A DNA stretch of 64,000 nucleotides from the NCBI GenBank assembly GCA_003142255.1, contig PLLO01000005.1, forward strand, positions 36,935-100,934. The letters are read 5' to 3'. The notes beneath the pieces are model-generated. The model worked only from the letters and a program-made list of their open reading frames with translations. It did not search any database and had not been told where the DNA came from. The translations under genes and the position numbers were made by a program. This document shows positions 23,861-32,347 of this stretch, piece by piece (position 1 is the first letter of the stretch; each line of letters starts with the position of its first letter). The DNA comes from Bacteroidales bacterium. GTDB lineage: Bacteria > Bacteroidota > Bacteroidia > Bacteroidales > VadinHA17.

Positions 23861-25184
23861 ATATAGAACATGCATTCTATTGATTGCCCTGGTCCTTATT
23901 GCCAGTTTATCTGCAAATTCACAGGATACGCAGGGAGCTATGGCTGCCGTTAAATCAGATTCACTCTCGCTTAAATCTTTAATAGCGGAAGTGGTTAGTA
24001 CTCATCCTACTGTCAAAAGCGCTGAAGAAGCTTTAAAAAATGCCGATGCCAGGATAGGTGCAGCCAGGGCAGGTTATTATCCTGTCGTTGATGCCAATGC
24101 TAATTTTTCAAATATCGGGCCGGTCATGAAGATTTATATCCCATCCATGGGAACATTTCAGCTTTATCCGGAGAACAATTACTCGGCAACAATAAATTTA
24201 AGGCAGGTGATATATGATTTCGGAAGAACAAAAACAAATATTGAATTAGAAAATGAGGGCAGGATAATAGGCGAAAAAGCTCTCGACCAGGTAAGGCAGA
24301 AGATGGCAATGGCTACTGTCAACAACTTTTATACACTTGCCTTTTTGCAGCATGCAATTAAGATCATGGATGAACAGCTTGCTACACTGCAGTCTCATCT
24401 GAAGTACATTGAAACACTTAAATCCACCGGATCTGCCACTGATTATCAGGTGCTTTCCACCAAGGTTAAAATTTCGACAGCCGAAAGCGAGAAATCAGAC
24501 CTTATTGCAGCACTTGGAATCCAACAGGCTTATCTCTGTTCGTTGACAGGCAATAACAACCGGATACCGGTTGTAAGGGAAGAACTTGAGGTTATTGCTC
24601 CAGTTGTAACTGGTGATTCACTCCTCAGCTTTGCTTACCATAACCGTGACGAGATGGCAATAAACCACGAAAAGGCGGTTTTAGCAGGATTAAGATATCA
24701 GTTTACTAAGACTCTCGACAAGCCTGTTATTAATTTCATTGCCGCAGGAGGTGCCAAAAACGGATACCTGCCGGACCTTAATCAGCTTAAGGCAAACTAT
24801 GCTGTCGGAGTAGGTATTTCCGTCCCGATCTTTGATGGCATGAAGACTAAGTACAATCTTCAGCAAGCCGAATCGGCTATCAATTCACTGCATTTCGAGA
24901 ATGAAGGAACCCAAAGAAACATTACATCAGAAGTCAGGGAGGCAGAAGAATATGTTGTTTCAGCAAAGCAGAAGGAAATGCAATTCAGGCTTCAGCTTGA
25001 ACAGGCGCAAGAAGCATATTCCCTTGCTGAAACAAGCTTCAGGTCTGGTGTAATAACAAATCTTGAACTGCTCGATGCAAATACGACAGTTTCGCAAAGC
25101 ATGCTCATGCTGCTTAAGGCCAGGATTGACTATGCTGCCAGCATTTACAGACTTAAAGCTGCCCTTGGCGAGAGGCTCTATTAA
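23844..25184 (+). CDS. TolC-family outer membrane efflux protein
   Basis: A 446-residue protein with signal peptide (cut near SANSQ) and two similar halves of long amphipathic helices with short strands, as in TolC: SLKSLIAEVVSTHPTVKSAE opens the first and the second contains GVGISVPIFDGMKTKYNLQQ. It forms the outer-membrane channel of the efflux pump encoded by the two genes before it. Its start lies inside the MFS gene. It ends 11 bases from the convergent DUF2490-like gene, without an obvious terminator. Confidence 0.92.
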   Translation: MNRLNKYRTCILLIALVLIASLSANSQDTQGAMAAVKSDSLSLKSLIAEVVSTHPTVKSAEEALKNADARIGAARAGYYPVVDANANFSNIGPVMKIYIPSMGTFQLYPENNYSATINLRQVIYDFGRTKTNIELENEGRIIGEKALDQVRQKMAMATVNNFYTLAFLQHAIKIMDEQLATLQSHLKYIETLKSTGSATDYQVLSTKVKISTAESEKSDLIAALGIQQAYLCSLTGNNNRIPVVREELEVIAPVVTGDSLLSFAYHNRDEMAINHEKAVLAGLRYQFTKTLDKPVINFIAAGGAKNGYLPDLNQLKANYAVGVGISVPIFDGMKTKYNLQQAESAINSLHFENEGTQRNITSEVREAEEYVVSAKQKEMQFRLQLEQAQEAYSLAETSFRSGVITNLELLDANTTVSQSMLMLLKARIDYAASIYRLKAALGERLY

Positions 25185-25195
25185 TGCCTTATTTT

Positions 25196-25864
25196 TCAGA
25201 GCTTAAGATTATAATTTAGTGAAATAATGTTGATGTCGGACAATTTTGGGAGATAATCGCGCTGATAAATATATTCAACCTCAACAGAATGCATTTTTGA
25301 TATTTTATATTCAAGGCCAAAAGAGAACCGGTTCTTCCCTATCAGCCTTTCAGAATTAGCAAACATTGGAGAAAATGATTCATAGTAAACATACGGATTC
25401 AGAGGGAACGACTGGGTTCTGTACAACGTTTTAACCTTGAACCTTCCTGTGTAATCAGGAAATTTGTCTGTATAATATTCAAGGTAAGTCTTTACCCTTG
25501 TCTGGAACCTTAAACGTCCTGAAAATGTAAAATTGGAGAGCTTTACGTCTCCCTTGAGATCAAGGAATGCCTTATGCTGAAAATGATATTTTGAATCATT
25601 TTCAAGAGCGGAGGTCAGCCTGTATGAAATTTCAGCGTCAATGTTCTTGGTTATCTTATAAGCTAACCCCGTTTCAAGAAATCCCTGTTCGACTTTGGAA
25701 GCCTTCTGGAATGTTCTCAGCATACCCGAAGCTGCAAAGTCAAATTTATTTGATATTCCCTTTTTTACTGAGGCTCCGTACCATATACCGAAGTCTTTAT
25801 CCTGTGCCGAGAGTGACAGGGTTAAGACTCCCACGATTAGAACCGCCCCGAATCTTCTAATCAT
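25196..25864 (-). CDS. DUF2490-like outer-membrane protein
   Basis: About 222 residues from ATG 25864. Signal peptide MIRRFGAVLIVGVLTLSLSA, then an even-spaced set of amphipathic strands (for example KITKNIDAEISYRLTS, RFSFGLEYKISKMHSVEVEY) ending in ISLNYNLKL, as expected for a 10- to 12-strand barrel of the DUF2490 type. The start overlaps the end of the DUF4956 gene by 8 bases, within that gene's run of Asp codons. The longer frame from 25972 would lack a signal at its N-terminus and is rejected. It is last in a five-gene minus-strand run with VTC and DUF4956 and may act as a channel or anchor for that system. Confidence 0.75.
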   Translation of the reverse strand: MIRRFGAVLIVGVLTLSLSAQDKDFGIWYGASVKKGISNKFDFAASGMLRTFQKASKVEQGFLETGLAYKITKNIDAEISYRLTSALENDSKYHFQHKAFLDLKGDVKLSNFTFSGRLRFQTRVKTYLEYYTDKFPDYTGRFKVKTLYRTQSFPLNPYVYYESFSPMFANSERLIGKNRFSFGLEYKISKMHSVEVEYIYQRDYLPKLSDINIISLNYNLKL

Positions 25865-26558
25865 CGTCATCATCATCGTCTTTGTCATTTTCAACTTCGC
25901 CGTCAATTCCCGCATTAGTATCAGTCTCTTCAAAATATATTGTAATGATGCAGGTATCTTTAAGGAAGTCAATCTTGCCTGTTTCGATCCTGCTGATATT
26001 CTTTATACCTGTCCTCTCCTTGAGGTCAGCAAGAAGCTCATTGTACTTTTCGGGTTTTATCAGATCTATTTTTTCATAGTTGATGATCCTCGATGCTTCA
26101 TGGCGGAGAAGCCAGATCTTTTCAAAACCGAAAGTGAAAAACAGAATTATGATGTTGGTAAAGAGTACTTCAGCTACACTTGTATTGGTATCGGCCAGCG
26201 CATTTATAATAGATAATCCAATCACCAGGAATAGATAGGTCATTTCCCTGATAGGCATTGCATTCGTCCTGTACCTTATAATGCCGAAAATGGCAAAAAG
26301 TCCCAGGGCAAAACCAAGCTGCAGCTTGACATTCGCAAGCAGGTAGCATAAAAGAAAGATGACACATGAGATCAGGATATATGTGAAAAGGTAATCCTTT
26401 CTTCTTGTCGTTGAATAATATAGCCACCTGATCAGGATCAGTATAACGACCATGTTCAGCGAGAAACGGATGAACATCTCAAGAAAACTTGAGAAATCAA
26501 TTAGTTCTATGCTGCCAAATGTGATTTTATCAGGAGCCAGCAGATTTAAAATATTCAT
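25857..26558 (-). CDS. DUF4956 membrane protein
   Basis: A 233-residue protein with four to five membrane helices in its first 140 residues. The family signature is visible as LGFALGLFAIFGIIRYRTNA followed by PIREMTYLF. After the helices comes a cytosolic domain (LADLKERTGIKNISRIETGK) and a tail with seven Asp residues in a row. DUF4956 proteins are found next to VTC-domain proteins in many bacteria, here too (29-base overlap). The partnership suggests a membrane complex with the VTC protein; the biochemical role is unknown. The acidic tail could bind metal ions or basic partners. Confidence 0.85.
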   Translation of the reverse strand: MNILNLLAPDKITFGSIELIDFSSFLEMFIRFSLNMVVILILIRWLYYSTTRRKDYLFTYILISCVIFLLCYLLANVKLQLGFALGLFAIFGIIRYRTNAMPIREMTYLFLVIGLSIINALADTNTSVAEVLFTNIIILFFTFGFEKIWLLRHEASRIINYEKIDLIKPEKYNELLADLKERTGIKNISRIETGKIDFLKDTCIITIYFEETDTNAGIDGEVENDKDDDDDDD

Positions 26559-27312
26559 TTTCGATCTTATTTAATAATAGTAATCTCTGTTTTAATATAT
26601 TTTTCCTTGGCACATCAAGAAGCAGCGCATTGCCAATGCAGTACTTGCTGAACCCCACCGGGTGAATGCCCGATTTTATGACTGCTGATCTGAATGGTGA
26701 ATGACATGCAAAGGTCTCGCTTTTCAATTCAACAATGGCAATGTAAGGCAGTCCTATGCTCTTTCCGTTCATAGCTGTGAAATCCATCATGTAATCTATT
26801 GTGATCCTCTCATGTGTTTCGGTACCTACAAGAGTACTCCTTGTAAACTTGTTGCGCATAACCGGATTAAGATCAAGCGTATTGGTTAAAATATGTTCAT
26901 GAATGAATTCGGAGGCTTCGTTATCGATTGGACCGGAATCAAAATTATTTTTTAACCTCCATTTTATCGTTCTGTTTTTATTTGTCTTTCTCTTCACCTC
27001 AAGGTATGTCGCTCCGGTAGCTTCGTATGTACGGTACCTCACTTTATGTCTCGATAGATTGCCTGTTACATGCTGGTTATAAAAGAGATACTGAGATGTA
27101 TCAAGGTAAATTGTGTTATATGGGAATGCCCTCTCCCCGGAAATTTCAAGTATCCGGTAATTCCCGGTCAGCAGTTTAAGAAATGAAGGCAGTTTTGCGG
27201 AAGAAAATACATACTTGGTATCAAACCGGTTCATCAGTTTAACGCTGTCCATTTCCTCCAGTGTAATGGGAGAAAAGGAATTAAGCACGTTATTTATATC
27301 ACTTAAATGCAT
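26530..27312 (-). CDS. VTC-domain protein, putative polyphosphate polymerase
   Basis: A 260-residue protein of the VTC family (triphosphate-tunnel fold). The tunnel residues are present as RFDTKYVF near residue 29, HKVRYRTYE, LEVKRKTNK and IAIVELKSE, giving the basic residues and glutamates that hold phosphate chains and metal. In yeast Vtc4 this domain makes polyphosphate from ATP. In bacteria it is often paired with DUF4956, as here. There is no membrane helix, so it should sit at the cytosolic face with DUF4956. Polymerase activity is inferred from the fold only. Confidence 0.85.
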   Translation of the reverse strand: MHLSDINNVLNSFSPITLEEMDSVKLMNRFDTKYVFSSAKLPSFLKLLTGNYRILEISGERAFPYNTIYLDTSQYLFYNQHVTGNLSRHKVRYRTYEATGATYLEVKRKTNKNRTIKWRLKNNFDSGPIDNEASEFIHEHILTNTLDLNPVMRNKFTRSTLVGTETHERITIDYMMDFTAMNGKSIGLPYIAIVELKSETFACHSPFRSAVIKSGIHPVGFSKYCIGNALLLDVPRKNILKQRLLLLNKIENEYFKSAGS

Positions 27313-27352
27313 CGGATGAATGGTCTATAAGAGTCAATTTGACTGTATGAGA

Positions 27353-27769
27353 TTAAAAGGTAGCATAAACATATGTTTTCTTCGTTTTCAGCTTGCCATC
27401 TGCCCCATATATAGTCTTCTCGATCCTGAGCCCCTTGTCGAATTTGTATTCACTCGTTTTTGTCACTTTCCCTGAACTGTCAAGCTCAAGCTCCTTAATC
27501 TTATTATCTGATGCATCATATTGATACTGAAAGTGTTTATCGACTTTATTATTAATATATTGTATATCTTCAATTATATTTCCATGTGCATCGTAGACTG
27601 TCTCTGAATCTTTGGTCCTTTTGGAGATAAGCTTGTCATATTTCTCATCATAAACAATTACACTCTTGATTTTTGGCAGTGCTGGTTTTTGCTGACCTGC
27701 TGCCGTGAATGTGGTCATAAAAAAAAGAGCTGCCGGGACAAGGATTAACAACTTATTGAATGGTTTCAT
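27353..27769 (-). CDS. Secreted protein with YD-like repeats
   Basis: A 138-residue exported protein: signal peptide ending near TAAGQQ, then four to five short repeats of the RHS/YD kind (ETVYDAHGNIIEDIQY, FQYQYDASDNKIKELE, SEYKFDKGLRIEKTIY). Such short beta-rich repeats occur in Bacteroidota periplasmic or surface proteins of unknown role. It lies between the lamin-tail lipoprotein and VTC genes with small gaps, so it probably belongs to the same transcript. Confidence 0.6.
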   Translation of the reverse strand: MKPFNKLLILVPAALFFMTTFTAAGQQKPALPKIKSVIVYDEKYDKLISKRTKDSETVYDAHGNIIEDIQYINNKVDKHFQYQYDASDNKIKELELDSSGKVTKTSEYKFDKGLRIEKTIYGADGKLKTKKTYVYATF

Positions 27770-27787
27770 GATTTATGATTTTATGGT

Positions 27788-28327
27788 TTAGTTATTTGAT
27801 GAATTGAAGGTTGGTGACTGCCAGATAAATGATCCTGTTCCATTCGGGTTCCTGGAATAAGATAGCTGGATTGTTTGAGCCGGATATTCAACTCTGTCGA
27901 TAATAAGAAAATCCGGTGTTACAAAATAGACTTTTTCTCCTGCTGAGGAGAGCTTGAAATTTGTGTGAAGCCCTGTCTGGAGTGTGTCTTTATCTGCCCA
28001 GAAAACAAGATAGCCTTTTCCGCTTATCGTCGTGCCTGTAGGGATCTTCCATTTAGAAATGTGTTTTTTGCTGTCTGAGAGGTAATATCCGGAGATATCA
28101 AATGATAAGTTAGAATTATTGTATAACTCAATCCAGTCATCATACTCACCATTCTGGTCAGCTACATAGGAAGTATTTACCGGCATTACTTCATTTATTA
28201 CAACGCTCGACTCAATAATGTTGTCTTTTTCACATCCCGGCTGAAAAAGAATACAAAGGAACAATATAATAAGTACGATGCCGGCATTCAGCTTTCTACC
28301 GGCGTTTATTTCGTTTTGCCCGGGCAT
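27788..28327 (-). CDS. Lamin-tail-domain lipoprotein
   Basis: About 179 residues from ATG 28327. The signal ends in a lipobox (CILFQPGCEKD); after it comes a single lamin tail domain: VVINEVMPVNTS, then YDDWIELYNNSN, ISGYYLSDSK and SAGEKVYFVTPD. The domain is a small beta-sandwich for carbohydrate or protein contact. In related gene sets this domain is commonly fused to a CotH kinase next to VTC and DUF4956; here the kinase part is absent. The longer frame from 28411 has no signal peptide at its start. Confidence 0.75.
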   Translation of the reverse strand: MPGQNEINAGRKLNAGIVLIILFLCILFQPGCEKDNIIESSVVINEVMPVNTSYVADQNGEYDDWIELYNNSNLSFDISGYYLSDSKKHISKWKIPTGTTISGKGYLVFWADKDTLQTGLHTNFKLSSAGEKVYFVTPDFLIIDRVEYPAQTIQLSYSRNPNGTGSFIWQSPTFNSSNN

Positions 28328-28517
28328 AGGATCTTTTCTGAAAAAGGTTAAAATCATTTGGTAAAAAGTGTTTGGACAAATTACCCTAAAATTAAATATT
28401 ACGACTGGCAATAAGTTGACAAACTAAACGGATCTTTATGTAAATACCAATGAGGTTCATCATTTATGGCACGGTCTTCAGTGATTCAAATATATATAGG
28501 GTAAATCATCCATAGAT

Positions 28518-29159
28518 CTAATAATCATCAGGAAGCAGGTCATAACCCTTCCATTCCTGCAATGGAAGCGGAAGATCTTTAATAAGACCTGTATTTATAT
28601 CAAAAATCCAGCCATGGAAGTAAATTTTCTTATTGCTCCTGAATGCTCTCTGGATTATTGGAGTGCGCAACAGATTTTTCAGCTGGGCAATCACATTCAT
28701 TTCAGAGAGGCGGTCAAGCATTTTTGTTTTATCGCCAAGTTCTTCGAGCTCTCTCCGATGAAAATGATAAAGATCGCTGATCGGGCTCACCCAGTTTTCA
28801 ACTATATCCTCTGTGTCGAGACCATCGACCGCAGCCTTAACACCTCCGCATTTATAATGTCCAAGAACGATGATATCACCGATATTCAATATTTCGATTG
28901 CATATTCAATTATTGACAACAGGTTCAGGTCGGTAAAATTTACCTGGTTTGCAATATTTCTGTGAACGAATATTTCTCCTGGTTCAGACTCAGTTATAAG
29001 ATCGAGAGGTATCCTGCTGTCAGAGCACCCGATAAACAGGAATCTGGGTTTCTGAGGCTTTGCCAGTTCATCAAAATATTCCGGATCAGTTTTAAGCTTC
29101 TCAGCCGCCCATAGCTGGTTGTTCTTCAGAAGATCCGTGTAATCATTGTGCTGGATCAT
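28518..29159 (-). CDS. Beta-class carbonic anhydrase
   Basis: A 213-residue cytosolic zinc enzyme interconverting CO2 and bicarbonate. Zinc ligands and the catalytic dyad are visible: CSDSRIP (Cys, Asp, Arg) and GHYKCGGVKAA (His, Cys). RNIANQV is the third conserved block. Length is normal for the family. It is 15 bases downstream of the FGGY kinase gene on the same strand and may be read through from the rhamnose operon, although a functional link is not evident. Confidence 0.95.
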   Translation of the reverse strand: MIQHNDYTDLLKNNQLWAAEKLKTDPEYFDELAKPQKPRFLFIGCSDSRIPLDLITESEPGEIFVHRNIANQVNFTDLNLLSIIEYAIEILNIGDIIVLGHYKCGGVKAAVDGLDTEDIVENWVSPISDLYHFHRRELEELGDKTKMLDRLSEMNVIAQLKNLLRTPIIQRAFRSNKKIYFHGWIFDINTGLIKDLPLPLQEWKGYDLLPDDY

Positions 29160-29174
29160 GGTAAGGTAATTAAA

Positions 29175-30536
29175 TCAACATTGATTCAAACCGAGGTTAA
29201 GGGATGGAATTTTACCCGGGTTAAGCGATTCAAGAATTATCAGTGCTGCTCCAAGTGCCGTAGCGTTTAAAATTTCAGATGTATAAACATTTTTCATTGA
29301 ATATGCATCAGAGATCAGCCTGATAAAAATAGGGTTCTTTAAAAAGCCGCCGGTAAGATATATGTTTTCAATATCATTATCAGCAGGGATCACGAGATCG
29401 ATAGCTTCAACAGCAAGCTCTGATAATTCGACCATAAGGCGGTGGTATCCTTCCTCAAATGATTTAAATGCAAAAAAGTCGATCTTTTCTTTTACTTCTC
29501 TTGAAAACGGGTCATTGTCAAAATAGATTCTTCCTTTGACTCTATTTGCACGGCATAGATCGATCAGACTGGTATCTGCTTTTACACTCTTGTAATAATC
29601 ACCATCTTTGTTAAAATGTTCATTCAACATCTGAACAGCAACATGGTGAAGATGTCCCATAAAGAGCCTGGAAGACTTAACCGGTTCTTTGGTGATACTC
29701 AGGTAGCAGAGGCAATCATGATCGAGTTGTTCAGCAGTAAGTTTTTCTGCATTGAACGGATTCATGTTTATGCACCAGGTACCTGTTGAGATAAGAATGA
29801 ATTTACCTTTGCTTGCGGCAAAATATGGAGCAAGTGATGAGGAGCTGTCATGGATTCCAATGCCGCAAAAAAGCTTTGTTCCGTCCATATTAACCTCATT
29901 AAGAGTAGCCACATCAACAGGTGGGGGGAACTCAAGTCCCTCCTCCCCCGTCCAGATGTGATATTTCATGGCGTCAAAATCCCACAATGCCGTATGGCAT
30001 CCTATAGAAGTATGTTCTGAGTATAACTTCCCTGTGAGCAGGTAAGAAAGGTACTGAGGAAAATGAAGGATATGCTTAACCCTGGCAAAGATTTCCGGTT
30101 TCTGATGCTTAAGCCAGAGAGCCTGCATCCCTGAATTGAGCATACCGAGAGCCGGTGATGCCGTCTGCCTGCAAAACTCATCTTGTCCGCCATGTCTCCT
30201 GTAAACCCTTTCAGGGATGTTCTCATCAATAGGCTTAAGGTAATTATATACAGGCGTAAGCCTCTTCCCTTCTTCATCAAGGTAAACCAGGGTGGCCCCA
30301 TAGGTCGCAAAATTCACTGCTACGAGCTCGAACTTTTCAGAGGCAAGAAGCTGCTTTACTGACGACAATACCCATTCTTCAATTTTTTCGATATCGTCAC
30401 ATTCAAAACCATCGTCGTCAGTGACTTCCAGAAATTTTTCCTCACTCTCCGAAACAATGTTAAGGTCAAAATCAAATAATAGGATCTTTTTATTTGTTTT
30501 GCCGACGTCAAAAACAGCAATAACTTTTTCTTTCAT
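29175..30536 (-). CDS. FGGY-family carbohydrate kinase, probable L-rhamnulokinase
   Basis: A 453-residue sugar kinase with the two-domain actin-like fold. Phosphate-1 loop AVFDVGKTNKK at the N-terminus, ISTGTWCINMNPF in the middle, and IYLTGGFLKNPIF plus ATALGAALI near the C-terminus are the ATP-site motifs. It starts 4 bases inside the end of rhaA (ATGA), so its substrate is most likely L-rhamnulose. It is divergent from E. coli RhaB, and L-fuculose or another ketose cannot be excluded. The aldolase needed for the next step is not in the window. Confidence 0.82.
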   Translation of the reverse strand: MKEKVIAVFDVGKTNKKILLFDFDLNIVSESEEKFLEVTDDDGFECDDIEKIEEWVLSSVKQLLASEKFELVAVNFATYGATLVYLDEEGKRLTPVYNYLKPIDENIPERVYRRHGGQDEFCRQTASPALGMLNSGMQALWLKHQKPEIFARVKHILHFPQYLSYLLTGKLYSEHTSIGCHTALWDFDAMKYHIWTGEEGLEFPPPVDVATLNEVNMDGTKLFCGIGIHDSSSSLAPYFAASKGKFILISTGTWCINMNPFNAEKLTAEQLDHDCLCYLSITKEPVKSSRLFMGHLHHVAVQMLNEHFNKDGDYYKSVKADTSLIDLCRANRVKGRIYFDNDPFSREVKEKIDFFAFKSFEEGYHRLMVELSELAVEAIDLVIPADNDIENIYLTGGFLKNPIFIRLISDAYSMKNVYTSEILNATALGAALIILESLNPGKIPSLNLGLNQC

Positions 30537-31798
30537 CTTTTCATTAGAACATTTCCCTCGTATTCCTGTATCGTCTCAATATAATCCTCCGCTACAGGCA
30601 CATTATTGATCAGGCAGAAATAATCCCAGACAGCCCCGTAAGGTTTTGTTTTAAGAAGCTCCATCATCGCAAGCCTCTCAAAGTTTTTGCCTTCTTCTTC
30701 GAATTTGACAAGGGTCTTGAACGGCTCTAGCAAAGCAAAAAGGAACGCAATCTGAACAGCTCTTGCACCTACAACATAGGCCCCGATCCTGTTAAGGCTT
30801 GCATCAAAATAATCGAGTCCTATATTTACCCTGTTAAGGACTTTTGCCCTGATTATCTCCTGTGCAATAAGAGTGATCTCATCGTTAAAGGTAACCACAT
30901 GGTCGCTGTCCCATCTTACTCCGCGTGTAAGGTGCAGGAGTATCTCATCAACACTCTGAAGGCATGCGGATATTTTATCACCAACCTGTTCGGTCGGGTG
31001 AAAATGGCCATTATCAAGCGTAATCATAGTGCCATGTTTGGCAGCATAGCCAAGATAAAAATCATGCGATCCGACTGTCATTGATTCCAGGCCCATTCCA
31101 AAGAGCTTGCTTTCAATTGAGTCTTTGAGATATTTCCTGGGATATTTGACAGCGAAGATCTCATCGAGTGATTTTTTCAGGAGCGTGCGGAGAGTATTCC
31201 TGTCGACAGGGGTATCCTTCGATCCATCAGGTATCCAGATATTATGCACTGATGGTGTACCAAGCTGTTTGCCCATTTCAGCGCTGATGGCCCTGCATCT
31301 CTTTGTATGCTCGACCCAGAATTTCCTGTATTTTTCATTCTTGCTGGACAATGTAAAACCATCTTCAGCATAAGGGTGAGAGAAACATGTGCAGTTGAAA
31401 TCCATACCGATCTTTCTCTTTTTCGCCCAGTTTATCCAACCCTGGAAATGCTTTACTTCGATCTTGTTGCGATCGACAAATTTGCCTCCGAACTCTCCAT
31501 AAATAGCATGCAGATTGAGTCTCTGCTCTCCCGGAATCAGAGCCATGACCACGTCAAGATCTTTTCTCATCTGTTCAATAGTTTTTGCCTTGCCCGGGAA
31601 ATTTCCTGTTACCTGGATTCCGCCTCCGCCAAGTTCAGCTCCTGGTTTTTCAAAACCCCCGACATCATCAGTCTGCCAGCAGTGAAGACTGATTTTGATT
31701 TTATTCAACTCGGTCAGTGCTTTTTCGGTATCGACACCCAATGCAGCATACTGCTCCTTTGCAAGCCGATATGCTTTCTCTACCAATGCTTTTTTCAT
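30533..31798 (-). CDS. rhaA: L-rhamnose isomerase
   Basis: A 421-residue cytosolic enzyme converting L-rhamnose to L-rhamnulose. It follows the RhaA pattern closely: KISLHCWQTDDVGGFE near the N-terminus, GKAKTIEQMRKDL, NLHAIYGEFGG, MDFNCTCFSHP, and TLDNGHFHPTE, the last with metal-binding Asp/His residues. Length matches the E. coli enzyme (419). The start ATG at 31798 gives the usual N-terminus. The gene is followed with 4-base overlap by the kinase and preceded by a palindromic repeat element. Confidence 0.96.
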   Translation of the reverse strand: MKKALVEKAYRLAKEQYAALGVDTEKALTELNKIKISLHCWQTDDVGGFEKPGAELGGGGIQVTGNFPGKAKTIEQMRKDLDVVMALIPGEQRLNLHAIYGEFGGKFVDRNKIEVKHFQGWINWAKKRKIGMDFNCTCFSHPYAEDGFTLSSKNEKYRKFWVEHTKRCRAISAEMGKQLGTPSVHNIWIPDGSKDTPVDRNTLRTLLKKSLDEIFAVKYPRKYLKDSIESKLFGMGLESMTVGSHDFYLGYAAKHGTMITLDNGHFHPTEQVGDKISACLQSVDEILLHLTRGVRWDSDHVVTFNDEITLIAQEIIRAKVLNRVNIGLDYFDASLNRIGAYVVGARAVQIAFLFALLEPFKTLVKFEEEGKNFERLAMMELLKTKPYGAVWDYFCLINNVPVAEDYIETIQEYEGNVLMKR

Positions 31799-31860
31799 AG
31801 TATAATGATTTATAATAATTTGTATCCCTGATAAAATAATAATTTACTTTAAACTAAATC

Positions 31861-31962
31861 ACCCCCTTCCTAACCCCCGCCTAAGCGGGGCAGGCTTTCC
31901 CCCACGGGGGAAGGCAATAAAAATTTCTTCTTTTCCCCCTTGGGGGAAATAAGAAAGGGGGT
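31861..31962. repeat. GC-rich palindromic intergenic repeat with three nested hairpins
   Basis: Outer arms ACCCCCTT (31861) and AAGGGGGT (ending 31962) enclose three hairpins: CCCCGC/GCGGGG (31875-31890), CTTTCCCCC/GGGGGAAGG (31895-31914) and TTTCCCCC/GGGGGAAA (31932-31949). The run of C and G blocks is unlike the AT-rich neighbourhood. It lies between rhaM and rhaA. It resembles dispersed palindromic elements of Bacteroidota; no second copy is in this window. Confidence 0.65.
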
Positions 31963-32017
31963 AAAGTATTATTATATATGAATGAATAGAACTATTCAAT
32001 TTATTACTGTTATTTAA

Positions 32018-32335
32018 TTATTCCATATAGAATATCTGCTCAAGGGGTATAGATATTGGTGAATTATCAGGGTTTGTCTCCATGACATCAGCCATATATT
32101 CCCACCATTTTAGCACAATCTCTGTTGTGCCAAGGTCCTGGGATGATGCAATTCCTGACTGCTCCTGGTACGCAAAAAGAGTGTTGGTCTCCTCGTCAAG
32201 GAATATCGAATAGTTGCCGATACCTTCACTTTTCAGCAGTTTCACCAGTTCAGGCCATATCTCGCTGTGCCTTTTCCTGTACTCCTCCTTAAACCCGGGG
32301 TACATCTTCATCTTAAATCCAAATCTTTTTGTCAT
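32018..32335 (-). CDS. rhaM: L-rhamnose mutarotase
   Basis: A 105-residue enzyme that interconverts alpha and beta L-rhamnose, feeding the isomerase. The ferredoxin-like fold and active-site residues match RhaM: FGFKMKMYPGFKEEYRKRH with the catalytic His, IWPELVKLLKSEGI, then KWWEYMADVM. It sits 12 bases after rhaT in the same direction. Length is the family norm. Confidence 0.94.
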   Translation of the reverse strand: MTKRFGFKMKMYPGFKEEYRKRHSEIWPELVKLLKSEGIGNYSIFLDEETNTLFAYQEQSGIASSQDLGTTEIVLKWWEYMADVMETNPDNSPISIPLEQIFYME

Positions 32336-32347
32336 ATATTATATGTA

